Made by a program: the position numbers and the translations under genes
Shown here: positions 21,617 through 33,596 of the stretch, piece by piece
How the letters are laid out: each line of letters starts with the position of its first letter
Numbering within the stretch: the stretch's first letter is position 1
The notes under the pieces: model-generated
Seen by the model: the letters and a program-made list of their open reading frames with translations, nothing else
What the model was told of the DNA's origin: nothing
Databases searched by the model: none
Source of the DNA: Cricetomys ansorgei
Lineage: Eukaryota; Chordata; Mammalia; Rodentia; Nesomyidae
DNA length: 64,000 nt
Direction: 5' to 3'
Assembly (NCBI GenBank): GCA_026225945.1
Contig: JAMJFZ010001774.1
Coordinates: 1-64,000 of the forward strand

Positions 21617-21782
21617 CCTTTCTATATATCACAAAGGCCTACCCCGGGGGTTAAAGCAAAAGGATTTTTTTCTTTTTCTTTTTTGAGACCAACAAATCTC
21701 AAAAAAGGAAAGAAAGGTATTGGGGAGATAGTAAAGTGTTCACAAGAAGATCTGGTTTTATCCTCAGAACCAACTTTTAAAA

Positions 21783-21900
21783 GCTAGGTACAGTGGCATA
21801 CTGTGACCCCAACAACTGGAGAGGCAGAAGCAGGCAGATCCCTGAGCCCTCCTGGAAAGCCAAGCTTAATCAGGAAAGCCCTGTTTCAAAAGACAAAGTA
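21783..21900 (+). repeat. B1-related SINE, diverged
   Basis: GCTAGGTACAGTGGCATACT, GAGGCAGAAGCAGGCAGATC and GCCCTGTTTCAAAAGACAAA. Confidence 0.7.
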
Positions 21901-21905
21901 AATGG

Positions 21906-22051
21906 TTTGGTGTGGTGGTGCATGTCTTTAATCCTAGCACTCAGAAGGCAGAGGCAGAGGGAACTATGCTAATTAAGGCCAGCCTGGTCTACAGAGCAAA
22001 GTCCAGGCCAACCAGGGTGAAACAGCAAGAGCCTGTCTGGAAAAAAAAAGC
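21906..22051 (+). repeat. B1 SINE
   Basis: TTTGGTGTGGTGGTGCATGT, CTTTAATCCTAGCACTCAGA, GGCCAGCCTGGTCTACAGAG. Confidence 0.9.
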
Positions 22052-22200
22052 TGGGCAGTTGTGGCAGCCCACACCTATAATCCCAGCACGCAGAAGCAGA
22101 GACAGGTGGATCTCTGTGAGTTTGAAGGCAGTCTGGTCTACAGAGTGAGTTCTAGGTCAGCCAGACCAAGACCCTGTCTTGGAAAAAAAACACAAAGAGG
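22052..22200 (+). repeat. B1 SINE
   Basis: GGGCAGTTGTGGCAGCCCAC, AATCCCAGCACGCAGAAGC and GGATCTCTGTGAGTTTGAAG. It is the third B1-type copy in a head-to-tail row. Confidence 0.9.
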
Positions 22201-22490
22201 GTGGGGGGGGGGCAGGTAAGAGTTTATAGACCACAGCCATGTAGGGTGGTAACTTGTGTTTCTAAATTATTCCTTTATTTCTTTTCTAAGCATGTTTTCC
22301 TTAACACTTTGGGATTTCCCCTAGATTTTGAACTACTTTACCCTTTCTCTGAATGTTTTCTCCCCACCATGGAGCTCCTTGTCAGCCATGTGTCTAATCT
22401 CCATTCCAGCTTAGAAGGTGTGACATTTCCCCCTTTCCTCCTCTATCTTCCTCCTCTGGGCAGCAGCTAAGGTTTTACAACTTGTCTACA

Positions 22491-22525
22491 GGTGTGTGTG
22501 TGTGTGTGTGTGTCTGTGTGTGTGT
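22491..22525. repeat. (TG)n microsatellite
   Basis: GTGTGTG run of about 35 bases with one TC interruption. Confidence 0.95.
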
Positions 22526-22596
22526 TTAACTCTTAATAAAATTGTCCTTGCGCTTCATAAAAGAAAACCAAGTGAACAGCTTCTAAAGTCTAACAT

Positions 22597-22735
22597 TCAA
22601 GGCTGACTTCTGGCTTCCATTTGTGCACCTGGGCATGTACACATACATATGTGTACATACACATGAACAGACATAAAAAGGAAAGGAAAAAAGAAAGGAG
22701 AGGGAGGGAGGGAGGGGGAGAGAGAGGGAAAGCCA
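22597..22735 (+). repeat. B2 SINE 3' part followed by purine-rich tail
   Basis: TGACTTCTGGCTTCCATTTG, CACATGAACAGACATAAAAA, then (GAAAG)n and (GGGA)n to 22735. Confidence 0.65.
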
Positions 22736-22864
22736 GGCCTAACCTGTTATCCCAGCACTTGGGAAACAGAAACAGAAGAACAGAAGAATCAGGAGTTCAA
22801 AGCCAAACCCAGCTACATAGTCCAAGACCAGCCTGAGCTACATGATGCTCTGTCTCAAAAAGGG
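22736..22864 (+). repeat. B1-related SINE
   Basis: AACCTGTTATCCCAGCACTT, CCAGCCTGAGCTACATGATG and CTCTGTCTCAAAAAGG. Confidence 0.7.
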
Positions 22865-23300
22865 GTGGGGGGAAATGAAAATGACCATCTCTTCCTTTCT
22901 CCACAGAAACCTTACTCCATCAGAAACTGTCCTCATCTTCATTTTAGTATACCAACCCCCTTTCCCATTCCTCTCTCCTGGTGCTCTTCCATTGACCCAC
23001 TAATATGCTCAGAATCTCCCAATCCCAGCTACTATGAAATCTCCCTCTTTTTTCTACCCAAATTTCCAGATGAAATAGTCTACTACTCCTGCTCAGTGTC
23101 CACTCTATTCATGACTGTATTTCCATCATTCTGAAACAGACACGGGAAGGGAGATTCTATAGAACTGCCCGATCCTGAGGACTTTTCCTGCCTGCTGTCC
23201 CACCATTTAACTCTAGGATAGCATGTCTGTCAAATATTGCCGGCCACTGATTCTCCTCCTACTTCTCTACTTTGTTCTTCTGGGGTATCTCCTGCTAAGC
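22865..23300. other. Intronic sequence, no feature recognised
   Basis: Pyrimidine-rich on the plus strand; no repeat or exon was assigned. Confidence 0.4.
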
Positions 23301-23440
23301 TTTATTTATTTATTTGGTTTTCAAGACAGGGTTTCTTTGTCACCCTGGCTATCCTAGTACTTGTTCTGTACTCATAGATCCATCTGCCTCTGCCATCCAG
23401 TGCTGGGATTAAAGGAGTGTGCCACTAAGCCTGGCTTCCT
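23301..23440 (-). repeat. B1 SINE, reversed
   Basis: TTATTTATTTGGTTTTCAAG, ACAGGGTTTCTTTGTCACCC and AGTGCTGGGATTAAAGGAGT. Confidence 0.92.
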
Positions 23441-23624
23441 GTTAAGCTTTAAATGCTGCTCGACTTAGATTTCATGCTCAGCTCACTGCTCTTCTGTCTC
23501 TTTACTAGTTTTTTTTTTTTTCATGAACAGCTTCAAACAAATCAACTCCATGACTTTAACTTCCCTAAATTTTCTTTCCTAAAACTGATGTACTCAAAGC
23601 TCTTAGCCCACTTCAATAAAATAA

Positions 23625-23772
23625 AAAGTTGTCAGACTTGGTGGCACACACCAGCATTTGGGAGGTGGAAGAGTGCAGATTTCTGAATTTGAGGACAGCC
23701 CGATCTACACAGTGAGTTTCAGGTCAGCCAGAGCTACATAGTGAGACCTACACCAAAAAGAAAAAAAAAGGG
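23625..23772 (+). repeat. B1 SINE
   Basis: AGACTTGGTGGCACACACCA, AGTTTCAGGTCAGCCAGAGC and an A-run. Confidence 0.8.
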
Positions 23773-24029
23773 GTGGCAGGGGTGGGGGATGGGGTGCCTC
23801 TCACCTAACTCTCATTACAAGGCATCTCTTAGGATATGAAAAACACTAACAAAGTGTTTCCACTTCTACCATGTCCTGCTGAAGATGAACCATGGTACTA
23901 GGAACATAATGTCCTGGTCCATGCTGGGATGTTCTGAACTCAGGGCTACAGTAGGGTGGGGTGGTAAGAGTGAAGACAATTTTAACAGGCATCAACTGTA
24001 ATGAGAAAAAAAAAAATCACAGCAAAAGT

Positions 24030-24175
24030 CCATCTGGAGCACTCAGCCAACCTGGAGAACCTTGAGAAACAGTAAATAGTTGAAGCTGGGGTTGGGAGAA
24101 CTGTGAGTTCAAGATTGTTGTGGACCATGTAGTGAGACCACATTTCAAAAAAAAACAAAACAAACAAACAAAATC
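24030..24175 (+). repeat. B1-related SINE, heavily diverged
   Basis: GAACTGTGAGTTCAAGATTG, CATGTAGTGAGACCACATTT and AAAAACAAAACAAACAAAC tail. Confidence 0.55.
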
Positions 24176-24935
24176 CAAAACAGAAGGAACCACCACCAAA
24201 AACAACATCAAACAACAAAAACCCTGTAGATTTAGGTTACAAGGCTTAGGGTGGTTTGTAACAGGCAATAAATACCCAGAAAACCCCAAAAGTACTACAA
24301 ACTGATCACAACTGCAAAGCCTTGTTCTTTTGCCTTTCCTACATGACACCCCAGCAATATCACCCGAATTGACTAGAGACCTGAAATGGCTCTCCTTCCA
24401 CACCTGTCCTTTACTATCCGAATCCAGTCGAGTCCTGAGTTATGACTTCAAAATGTTCATGGACACTCCCCTCTGTTCCTGTTACCACTCTGCCACTCAG
24501 CCCATTTTATATATATATATATATATATTGATTGCAAAAAACTTAAAGTATCCATAAAAACACATCATAGAAAAATGTAAACCACAAAATAGAAAAAGAC
24601 AGCCTGCTGTGCATACAACCAAAGATTAATGCCTTAAACATGGAAATAATTTCTATCAATCAGAAAGGGAATAACATTCTAACAAAAATATGAACAAAGA
24701 ACATAAAAAGAACATAAGAAACAAATGTCAAAGAAGAGAGAAGCATGGAGGAGAAAAGAAAGGAAATACATCCAATATTCTAACCAGGCCAGACAAGACA
24801 AATGTCTATACAGGTTAACCTTCCGGGAGAAAGGCTTTGTAGTTTGTATTGAAAACTAAAATATGCCCTTCTTTGAAGCTAGCCATTTAACATTCAGAAA
24901 GTTGTTTTAATGAAGTAAAAGAACAAATGCTCAAA
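24176..24935. other. AT-rich intronic sequence with a short (TA)n
   Basis: An alternating TA tract lies at about 24509-24528. The rest is A-rich and unassigned. Confidence 0.45.
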
Positions 24936-24939
24936 GCCT

Positions 24940-25164
24940 TAAAGAAATAAATAAAGTCCTGAACCCAGCCATTAATACACTTGTTGCCAAGACCAAAATT
25001 CAATCCCAATGACCCACAAGAAGGTAGAAGAGAAAAGGAGAGAACAAAGTCTTTAAAGTTGTCCTTTGAACTCCACATGTGCTACAGTATGTACATGCAA
25101 GCACACATGCACCTACAATAAATAACTGAAGGAAACTGGAAAAAAAAAAAAAAAAAAAAAAAAA
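24940..25164 (+). repeat. B2/B4-type SINE with long A-tail
   Basis: TTGTTGCCAAGACCAAAATT and CAATCCCAATGACCCACAAG (head), GCACACATGCACCTACAATA, and a pure A-run of about 24 at 25140-25163. Confidence 0.6.
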
Positions 25165-25171
25165 CCCTGTC

Positions 25172-25290
25172 AGGGGTAGAGACACATAGCTATATAATTA
25201 ATCCCGGTACTCTAGAAACTAGGGAAGAATAGTGAGTTCAAAGCCTACCTGTGTTACATAGCCAAGACTCTATCTTAAAAAATAATAATA
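25172..25290 (+). repeat. B1-related SINE, diverged
   Basis: AATTAATCCCGGTACTCTAG, GTGAGTTCAAAGCCTACCTG and CTCTATCTTAAAAAATAATA. Confidence 0.7.
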
Positions 25291-25569
25291 AAAACTAAAG
25301 AAAAGTCCTAAAGCTGTCTTATAGTAACTATAAAGTAATCTAAATATCTAGTGATAGGAGATCAGTTAAGTAAATTGCAATACAGCAAACTATGAGCTCA
25401 GATGGCACTGCTGGCCAGGGGTAATCCAAACAGTAATCTAAAGGAACATGACTGACGGTTTCTCTTTGCCTAGCTATATATCTACTCTTTCTACTATTAC
25501 TAAGGATTAATTTGTATACCAAAAGAAACTTTTAAGAATTATTGGTTGCTTTCTTCCATATCAACTAAA

Positions 25570-25690
25570 GATTTTGTTTGTGTTTTGAGACAAAACCTCG
25601 TGGCTTGAGCTAGCCTCAAACTCATGATCCTTCTGCCTTGGCCATGCAAGTGCTTGGATTACAGGTGTGCACTACCATGCTCAACCAAAG
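25570..25690 (-). repeat. B1 SINE, reversed
   Basis: TTTGTTTGTGTTTTGAGACA, CTTGAGCTAGCCTCAAACTC and GCTTGGATTACAGGTGTGCA. Confidence 0.85.
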
Positions 25691-25821
25691 ACTGCATCTG
25701 AAACTAGCATCCACTTTGTTGTTTCAAGTCTTCCAACCCCAAACACCAAATACCATTTGAAAGTCCCTAGGTGAAACAAGCATACCAAGCAGTGAATACG
25801 TAGAAACTGATGGGATTATCT

Positions 25822-25890
25822 GGGGATGTTGTTCAATGGTAGAGGACACATTTAAATGCACAAGCCATGGTTCAAACCCCACTACTCAGG
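25822..25890 (+). repeat. ID-type SINE
   Basis: GGGGATGTTGTTCAATGGTA, GAGGACACATTTAAATGCAC and CATGGTTCAAACCCC follow the tRNA-Ala-like ID sequence. Confidence 0.6.
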
Positions 25891-27540
25891 AAAAGAGGGA
25901 GGGAGGAAATAACTAAAGCAATGTAACAGTGCCTAGAGTTAGGCAGACGCATGGAGTCTGTGAGGGCAGGCTGCAAGAGAGGAAGGGAAGGACAGAACGA
26001 CAAAGGAAAACAGGAACAGAGGGGTAAGGTTCCAAGCACTGACACTCTCCACGCCCGTGCACGTTCCACTGCCTATGTTCTTTAACCACAAGCCAGACTC
26101 TCAAACCGTCACCAAGTCTCTTTTTTGTAGCACACAACTCTAACAAGTTTAGTCATCCAGTGTCCCATAGCAGATTAAAAGCAGTGAAGTCGAGGCGTGC
26201 TGCTAATTCAGAAAGACACACAAACAACATCAAGAAATGACATCAGACAATCTCCAAAGAACCAAACCAGAAAAACACCACAAACATCAAAAAGAACAGC
26301 AACGCAGAACCATTTCACTAGGAGCAAATGTAACTGTCTTACATTAAACAAACTCCCAGTTCCTATCTCGAAGGCAGAGCAGTGGCATTTGAGAAACAGT
26401 GCCCTTGAGGATAAAAAGGATTGTTCAGACGTCAGAGCTGGACACTAACTCCACCCTCATCCAACCTGTGCACATGAATGTGGAGCCAGGGTACAGTCTT
26501 CCTGCAGCACAGGGCACAGCTGTTGCCAGACAGGCTCAAGTAAAAAGCACATCCTACCTCCAAGCTGCTGCCTCTGCGGCACACATTCTGTAGAGACAGG
26601 AATATGTGACATACTTCACCAAAAGCCTGTCCAAACACTAAAGTGCCAGAAGCTGACAACACTGAGGACCAGGAAAACCTGACCCTAATGATAAGTGTTA
26701 TGTGACCCACACACAAAGTAAAAATTTTTTTTAAAAAGCTCAATCAAAATATTTATACATTTTAACTCTACACAACTTACAAACTATCTCTAGAAAAGTT
26801 ACAAATGTATGCACATCATCGTGTTTATGAAGCTGAATGTTTCCTACTCTTTCTTCCCTGCCATCCTTCCTTTCTGATTAAGATACTCAAATTCCTTCAT
26901 ATTAAAAAATAACTTATTGTTATTAATAAATACTGTCAAGTAATAGTAAGAAAAAGAAACTCCATTGTACTGGGTGTTTGCCTTCCTCCCATGCAGTCAT
27001 CATGTCGCCACCTGGACTCATTCTGCACTCCCATTTCAACAGCTTTGACAGACATCCTCTCAATTTCTAAATCCGATGAATACACAGCCATCCTGATCCA
27101 GATCTCATCTATCCTTCCCTCTTTCACTTTTACTTGGCATTAACTTTCAGCACCCACCCTCTCTTGACCCTACATCTCTCTCTGCTCATTCTGCTGCCAT
27201 GTGATGGCACATGGTCACCCACTCACGGGGCTGGTTTTCACTGAGCTTACAGATAAATCAGGCACTACAACAGGCACCAGAGAATAAACAAGCCAGATTC
27301 CTGCTTGAGGCGGATGAAAATCCGCCTGTGAGAGGAGATAAATAAGAAGCAAGAATATTAACTGATACAGAGGCAAAATACGCCTCAGTTGGTTTGTGGT
27401 CCAGGAAAGCCATTCTGAGGTGAGAATGAAGTAAGAGTTGAGTGACAGGAACCAGCCAGAGGGCAAAGGACCCAGTCGGGCTTGTGACTAAAGAGGAAGC
27501 AACACAATATGCTCAAAAAGGAGAATGAAGAGCAAGACTG
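25891..27540. other. Intronic sequence, no gene recognised; contains one short perfect hairpin
   Basis: No SINE was seen for about 1.6 kb. A perfect 8-bp stem with a GAAA loop lies at 27308-27327. Open frames on both strands are short and unmatched. Confidence 0.4.
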
Positions 27541-27544
27541 GAGA

Positions 27545-27672
27545 CCCACGCCTTTAATTCCAGCGCTTGGATGCAGAGGCAGGTGGTCTATATAAAGAGC
27601 TCCAGGCCAGCTAGTACTATACAATGATACCTTGTCTCAAAAACAAAACAAAAACAAAAACAAAAACAAAGA
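27545..27672 (+). repeat. B1 SINE with (AAAAC)n tail
   Basis: CGCCTTTAATTCCAGCGCTT, GAGGCAGGTGGTCTATATAA and ACCTTGTCTCAAAAACAAAA with AAAAC repeats. Confidence 0.88.
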
Positions 27673-27712
27673 GGTAAGGATGGATCAGTATGACTAACAA
27701 GCACTCTGGTTA

Positions 27713-27845
27713 TGCTGGGTGTGGTGGTGTATACTCGCAATCCTAGCACTTGGCTGAGAAAGGACTGAGAGTTTGAAACTAGCCTGGGCTAGAAAAACTC
27801 AGACAGACAGACAGACAGACACTACATACATAGACAGACAGACAA
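27713..27845 (+). repeat. B1 SINE with (CAGA)n tail
   Basis: TGGGTGTGGTGGTGTATACT, CAATCCTAGCACTTGGCTGA, then CAGACAGACAGA. Confidence 0.85.
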
Positions 27846-28139
27846 TGGCAAAGCTAGAACAGGGGTCTGTGGGCCAGAGAGGAGTTAAAGTTGAATGCCA
27901 GCTGTACTCCTTTTCCATCTGTCCTACTGCTGATCCCACGGAGTCCGCCCTCAGCCAGCACTCATTCTGCAGTCAGCGTGACCGTCCCTGTAAGGCTCAT
28001 CCCCTTCCATCCTATCACGTGGTTGTCTGACAATCACATCAAAGCTCTTCTCTAACACAGGCCAGTCCTCTAGCAGCATCCTGAACTATGGATACACTGG
28101 AGTTTGGTTGGCCTTCCTGCTGAAAGGTCCCCAAGTACT

Positions 28140-28300
28140 CATGTATAGTGTGTCATATTTGTAACCCCAGAACTTAGGAAACTGAGGCAGGAGGACTGGC
28201 ATGAGTTTAAAGGCAGCCTGGGCTACAAGTAACTTACAAATCAGGCTGGAGACAGGGTCTCAAAAATAGGAAAGTAAAATAAAACAAGACATCCCAAAGA
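28140..28300 (+). repeat. B1-related SINE, diverged
   Basis: TTTGTAACCCCAGAACTTAG, AAAGGCAGCCTGGGCTACAA and ACAGGGTCTCAAAAATAGG. Confidence 0.65.
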
Positions 28301-28489
28301 AGAGGCATGGTCTTTCCTTTGAACACTATTTTTACTTTTTAAAAAGACTTTTATTATTTTTATTTTTTGGCTGTAATCCTAGCCTTTAACAGCCCAATTT
28401 TATTATTTTTAACCAATAACAACAAATTCCATAGTGACTTAACATCTATCTTCTTCCCATGGGAATTACAAGTGAAGCATATACATGAG

Positions 28490-28570
28490 GAGGGTATGTG
28501 CAGGTGAGTGCTAGGAATTGAACCCTGTCCTTTGCAAGAGCAATCTGTGCTTAACACCTCCCCAAACTCA
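28490..28570 (-). repeat. B2/B3-type SINE head, reversed
   Basis: GTGCTAGGAATTGAACCCTG and TCCTTTGCAAGAGCAATCTG are the reverse B-box and head. Confidence 0.65.
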
Positions 28571-30525
28571 TTTTTGCTTTTACTAATGTCATTATCAACC
28601 CAGCCACATAAGTCAGAAGTCCAAGCTCTGGCTCAGCTTTCTCTTATCTCTCACCTCACCTAATAAGTACCATTAATTTTTCTAAGTTTCTGGGAAGGAT
28701 CCAGAAAGAAAGTGAGAAAAATAAAAACAATGGAATCTCTCACCTCCACTAAGAATACCTCCCAGCACGCACAGCCCAAACACAAGGCAGGCCACAGCTA
28801 ATAATCTATTTCAGGAATGTTGTTTTAGTCTTAGCTACACAGGTCTATCCTTCAATCCAATCAGCCCCACTCTTCCTCCCTCCCAAGTAGTCTCAACAGA
28901 AACCCTAGAACTTAAAACAACTGAGTTAGAAGCCCTCAAGATCATCCACAAGCTCAGAGAAGGAAGCAATGTGCCCTCAGACTGCTAGAATGAGCCAACT
29001 GCCCAGTTCCTGGCCTCATACAGTTGTCTGTTCACATTCTATGCGCCAACGTGAGGACCTGTAGACTCAGACAGCCTCTCATTACCCTGTAATTCCTAGG
29101 TAAGGACAGAGACTCTTAAATAATACATTTTATATATACTCTGGAGCTATGGTTTCAAAGCTTCAAAACAGAAGACTTCACTTTTTGAGAAAAATCTCCA
29201 TTACCAAGAAAGAAAGGAAAAAAAAAAAAAAACTTTTTGCAAGTGAATCGCCATCACAGGTCAGAGTCCCATAGAGCTCAACTCTCAACAAGGTCATGAA
29301 GCTCGCCGGGCAAGCCATTAGGCCAGGGCTGCTGCTGTTGACTCCCTTTCCATCCCCTTTCCAGCCCCGCAGGAACAGGGAGAAATGTGTGCCCGTGCTC
29401 TGAAGGCTGCATTCCCTGAGTCAGGTGCTCCCTCTCTAACTTCACAGTCTGACTCAGCTCTTTGGTAACTATGAAGATGTTGGTCCGACACACACCCAGA
29501 ACCCCTTCCATCGCCCCACTCTCTTTGAGGTTCCCCCTCCCTTCCTGGTTGCATCTTCAGCAAATCTATATATTTCTAATTACTACTTCCTGCCCCCATG
29601 ACCAATGCCTCAAATATAGACAGAGCATCACTGTTATAATTTACTGCAGGCCAATACTCAACAGGAAATGAACAAAAATATATCCTTTTCTTAAAGGTGC
29701 TTTTAGTAATATTTGAATTTTGATACCTGGTCTAGTCTTCAACTTTGCAGTGTTAACTTTAAACAGTTTTAGAGTTCCTTTGTACAGTTAAGACACTTAC
29801 ATCTCTTCGTCTTGCGATGAACAGTGCAGGCAGCCACAATTCAATCCATCCATGAAAGATTCCTATGACTTTCTGGAAGATGTTCCATTTTGCTTTGGAT
29901 TTGTTATTCCTCGACCTTACTGAAACCACAGTCACACAGTTCTTACTGCTGTAAAAAGCTATGTGAAGCTCTCCAGCACAGACTTGTTGTATTGTTGGAA
30001 CAGGGTTAAAAGAGAAGCTGTATCTCAGACCTGGTCCTGCCTGCCTGCCCCCAGGTTAGAGCTATCCCAATTTTCACTCAGCTAATTTGTTTCTCTAGTA
30101 CCCACTGTTACATTGTTAAGTCAATCTTGAAAGTCTTGATTTGGATACAAATTAACTTAAAGCCCATACCCTGACCTTTTAAGAAGTGGTTATCTAATAC
30201 TTTAAAGTGGATACAAATTAAATAGATAAAAAACAAAACAAAAAACCCTCAGAGATTTCTGGCCTTACATAGTCAACACAGCCAGACAGAATGGCTTTAA
30301 TGATTTAAACGCGTGGATGGAAGCGAAACACACCCCAGCACAAGGAACACTGAGGTGCTCAGCACTGGAAGAGCAGATCCCTGGCACAAGCCTGACATCT
30401 CAGCTGTGAAGCCGACTGAAGGAAGCAGATCCCAACGCCAAGTCCTACTTTGGCCATGGAGTGAGCTCAAAGCCACCCTCGCAACCTAATGAGACAAAAT
30501 CTCAAAAGGAAAAGCAGAAAGAAGC
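28571..30525. other. Intronic sequence, no gene recognised
   Basis: About 2 kb with few young repeats and a short A-run at 29218. Overlapping open frames near 29280-29560 (minus) have no recognised domain. Confidence 0.4.
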
Positions 30526-30526
30526 C

Positions 30527-30892
30527 GGAGAGCTGTAGATAAGAGCTGTACATAGACTAGTCAACAAGCACTAGGACCTGAGTTTGATCACCAGAACCCA
30601 CATTTTAGTAAGCTGGCCATGGTGGAAAGTATTTATAATTCCAGTGGAGTGGAGGCAAACAGATTCCTGGGGCTTGCTGGCCGGCCACCCTAGCCTACTT
30701 GGTGAACTCCAGACCAACCACAAACTCTCACTCCAAACAAACAAACAGGCAGTGTCAGAATGACACCTAAGGTTGAACTAGGGACTCCACATACTGCACA
30801 CATCAACACATCTGCACATGTACATATGTACATGAGTGCACAACACACACACAAATGCGCACGCACACACACACATGCACACACACCTAGCA
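30527..30892 (+). repeat. B4-type SINE followed by (CA)n
   Basis: GAGCTGTAGATAAGAGCTGT, GACCTGAGTTTGATCACCAG (tRNA-like), AAACAAACAAACAGGCAG, ending in a CA-rich tract at about 30840-30888. Confidence 0.65.
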
Positions 30893-30989
30893 ATGTGATC
30901 TATGCTTGCGATCCAGAATTAGAATGTGGAGACAGGAGGATCAGATTCAAGTCACCTTCAGCTGCAGAGTAAACCTAAAAGAAAACAAA

Positions 30990-31216
30990 GATTGGCTGGG
31001 GATCTACTTCAGTTGGTAGAGCACTACCTACATTCACAAAGTTCTGGGTCTAATCTCCAGAACCATATAAGCTAGCCATAATGGCGCACACCTGTAATCC
31101 CAGCACTTGGAAAGAAGACAAAAAAGAACTGGAGTCATCCTCAACTACACACCCACTGAGTTGGAGGCTAACCTAAGCTACATGAGACTCTGACTCAAAA
31201 AACAAAAAAAAAAAAG
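30990..31216 (+). repeat. B4-like SINE (ID-type head joined to B1)
   Basis: ATTGGCTGGGGATCTACTTC and GGGTCTAATCTCCAGAACC (ID-like), then GGCGCACACCTGTAATCCCA and CTCTGACTCAAAAAACAAAA (B1). Confidence 0.78.
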
Positions 31217-31219
31217 TAG

Positions 31220-31442
31220 GAGCTGGAGAGATTACTCACAGTAAGGAGTGTAAGAGCACTCCTTGCTCTTACAGAAGACCAGGGATCAGTTCCCAGCAGA
31301 CCATGGCAGCTTATATAACTCCAATTCCAGGAGATCTAGTGTCCTCTTCTGGCATCTGTGAGCACTAGGCAGCATACAGCACACTACAGGAAGGTAAAAT
31401 ACTCATACACACGAAATAGATAAATATATCTTTTTTAAAAAG
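31220..31442 (+). repeat. B2 SINE
   Basis: GGAGCTGGAGAGATTACTCA, AGGGATCAGTTCCCAGCAGA, GTGTCCTCTTCTGGCATCTG, and a T/A-rich tail. Confidence 0.9.
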
Positions 31443-31449
31443 GTTTTCA

Positions 31450-31515
31450 AAAGAGTTGGGATACACAGTGAAAGCATTTGCCTAGCACATATGGGGCCCT
31501 GGGTTCAATCTCAAA
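31450..31515 (+). repeat. ID-type SINE fragment
   Basis: GAGTTGGGATACACAGTGAA, CATTTGCCTAGCACATATGG and CCTGGGTTCAATCTC. Confidence 0.6.
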
Positions 31516-31794
31516 GAGCTGAATTCTCAGAAGCCAGGAAAATCAAGATCAAGCAGACTACCATGCTATGCTCATGATGACTTTCCTGGCACAGAGATGG
31601 CTCTCAAGAAGAGAGGAAGTCAAATCACAGTGTTTCTCTCTTCTCCCTTTCCTCACTTAGGCCCTTATGGTGATGAATCAAGCTCCAGCTCTGCTGGGTT
31701 ATAGTAATACACCGTGAAACAAATACACTCTAGTGAGAACAAACTTTATACAACCAAATATTAAGAATTACCTTATTCAGAGACTGCTAACCAA

Positions 31795-31975
31795 CTACAA
31801 GTCAGGCCTCTGCTAAGTGCTCTACATATATCCTTTCAGCTACTCTTACAAAAACCCAGGTTTTGCATTGTAAGAGTGAGAAAGGTGGATCTTAGGAGTC
31901 GGCCAACAAACATCATAAGGACAGGTCTAGAATTCAATCAAAGAGCTGTCTACCTCTAGTGTCCATGTTTGTAAC
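31795..31975 (+). repeat. MIR SINE
   Basis: GCTAAGTGCTCTACATATAT, CAGCTACTCTTACAAAAACC and GGTCTAGAATTCAATCAAAG follow MIR order. Confidence 0.65.
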
Positions 31976-32855
31976 CCCGTAAGGTGCTAGCCAAAGAAGG
32001 TGCAAAGGAAAACACAGAGGCAGCCCCTCTACTCCAGCAGGGCAGGGGAAGGCAGAGCATTGGAAACTGAGTTTTCCCAATCACTGCTGAGTTACACTCT
32101 CTGGCCAAGCCAAGATTTTTCCATAGTTAAAGGCCTAATAGAATCATCTCTTCCAGTACAGCCCCCACCAGCCCAGCCCCACTCCACCCCACATCAAAGT
32201 TTCCAGAATGCTAAAGAAAAGGGGACAAACACTTGAGGAACAGGGTTGGGTTACACCCAGAGAAAACTAAACTCGTTTAAAAATTTGTGGTAGAAGCAAC
32301 ACTTCCAGCACTAGCGAGATTAGCCAAGTAGATGAAATGCTGAGTCAGCAAGAGCTAGAGAACAGCCACCTCTACCTGCACAGCCCATGGGACCTGATTC
32401 CTACCTTCCCTGTCCTCATGTCACAGGTACTAGTGACCACCTAAACCTCATATTCACAGAGTACCAAAAGACAATCATCTTCCCTTCACACTAACATCCC
32501 AGTGCAATCGCTGTGAATGACCTTGCACACAGGCACCAAGCAAATGGCACAGCAGTAGACTGCTTTCCAGGACTCAAGGCCTAGATGAAAGGGTCGCTAT
32601 TTTAGAACACTGTAAATCCAGATAATCTGGCATCAATGCTACACTCAGCCCTCTCAACAATACAGGGATGCCATTGGGGCCCAATAATCTCTTAACTTTC
32701 AGGAGTCGTAAGTAGCACTTCAGTTGGTACTGCCATCCATTGTCTGTACGCCAATGTTAATTCAACTTAAGGAGGAAAATGAATCAGCTCAAGCTGGTTC
32801 AACCATAACTGAACTCACATGAAACTCCAAGGTTTTTAAAATACTTTTAATTTAA
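31976..32855. other. Intronic sequence, no feature recognised
   Basis: No young repeat and no exon recognised. Confidence 0.4.
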
Positions 32856-32856
<1 letters not shown>

Positions 32857-32896
<40 letters not shown>

Positions 32897-33022
32897 TGAC
32901 ACAGCACAGCATGTTGTAGAAGTCAAAGAACAACTTATAGAAGTCTGTTCTCTCCTTCCACCATGTGAGTCTGGGGATTGAACTCAGGTTGTCAGGGTTG
33001 GCAAAAAATGTATTTATCATAC
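32857..33022 (-). repeat. B3 SINE, reversed, with (TG)n
   Basis: (GT)n at 32859-32895, then AAGTCAAAGAACAACTTATA, CTCCTTCCACCATGTGAGTC and GGGGATTGAACTCAGGTTGT. Confidence 0.85.
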
Positions 33023-33149
33023 TGGTCTAAAATTCCAAGTTTTTATTATTTCAACTTTGTTTCAGCTCTGCAATTTGCCCTTTGGCAGGGTGGAGACCTA
33101 GCTCGTAAGGACTGTTTGTCACAATAGGACAGGTATGCGAATCGATGTC

Positions 33150-33235
33150 ATCTAGTAAGACACAGCTCCATGATAGCGTGCCTGCCTAGGACTCAAAAAG
33201 CCCTGGTTCATGCTCTAGTAGAAGAATCCAAAACA
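33150..33235 (+). repeat. ID-type SINE fragment, diverged
   Basis: GATAGCGTGCCTGCCTAGGA and AAAGCCCTGGTTCATGCT. Confidence 0.45.
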
Positions 33236-33596
33236 CACAAGACCACTCTTCCCTCAATAAAGAATTATCCAGCCCAAAAATTTCACCACTACCAAGGTAC
33301 AACATGATGTGTAACCAGTGTGGTAAAACAGCCAGTGTGCCTCAGAAGCACCCAATGCATGTGACTTCAGGCAAAGTATGTACTTTTTAAAATTCACTTT
33401 CTTAGAATTGATAAACCAGCAATGATTCTTACTTTCTTAAAAAACCTTAATTTTCTGCATAAACTAAGCTCTTAAGCAGTAATCCCAAGAAGGCAAGATG
33501 ACTACTCTTGAGGGTCCTCACTGAAGTCAGTGGTAACATTTAGAGCTTAAATCCTAACACTTAAAGCTTAAAATTTCTCCCCAAACCTTCCCATCT

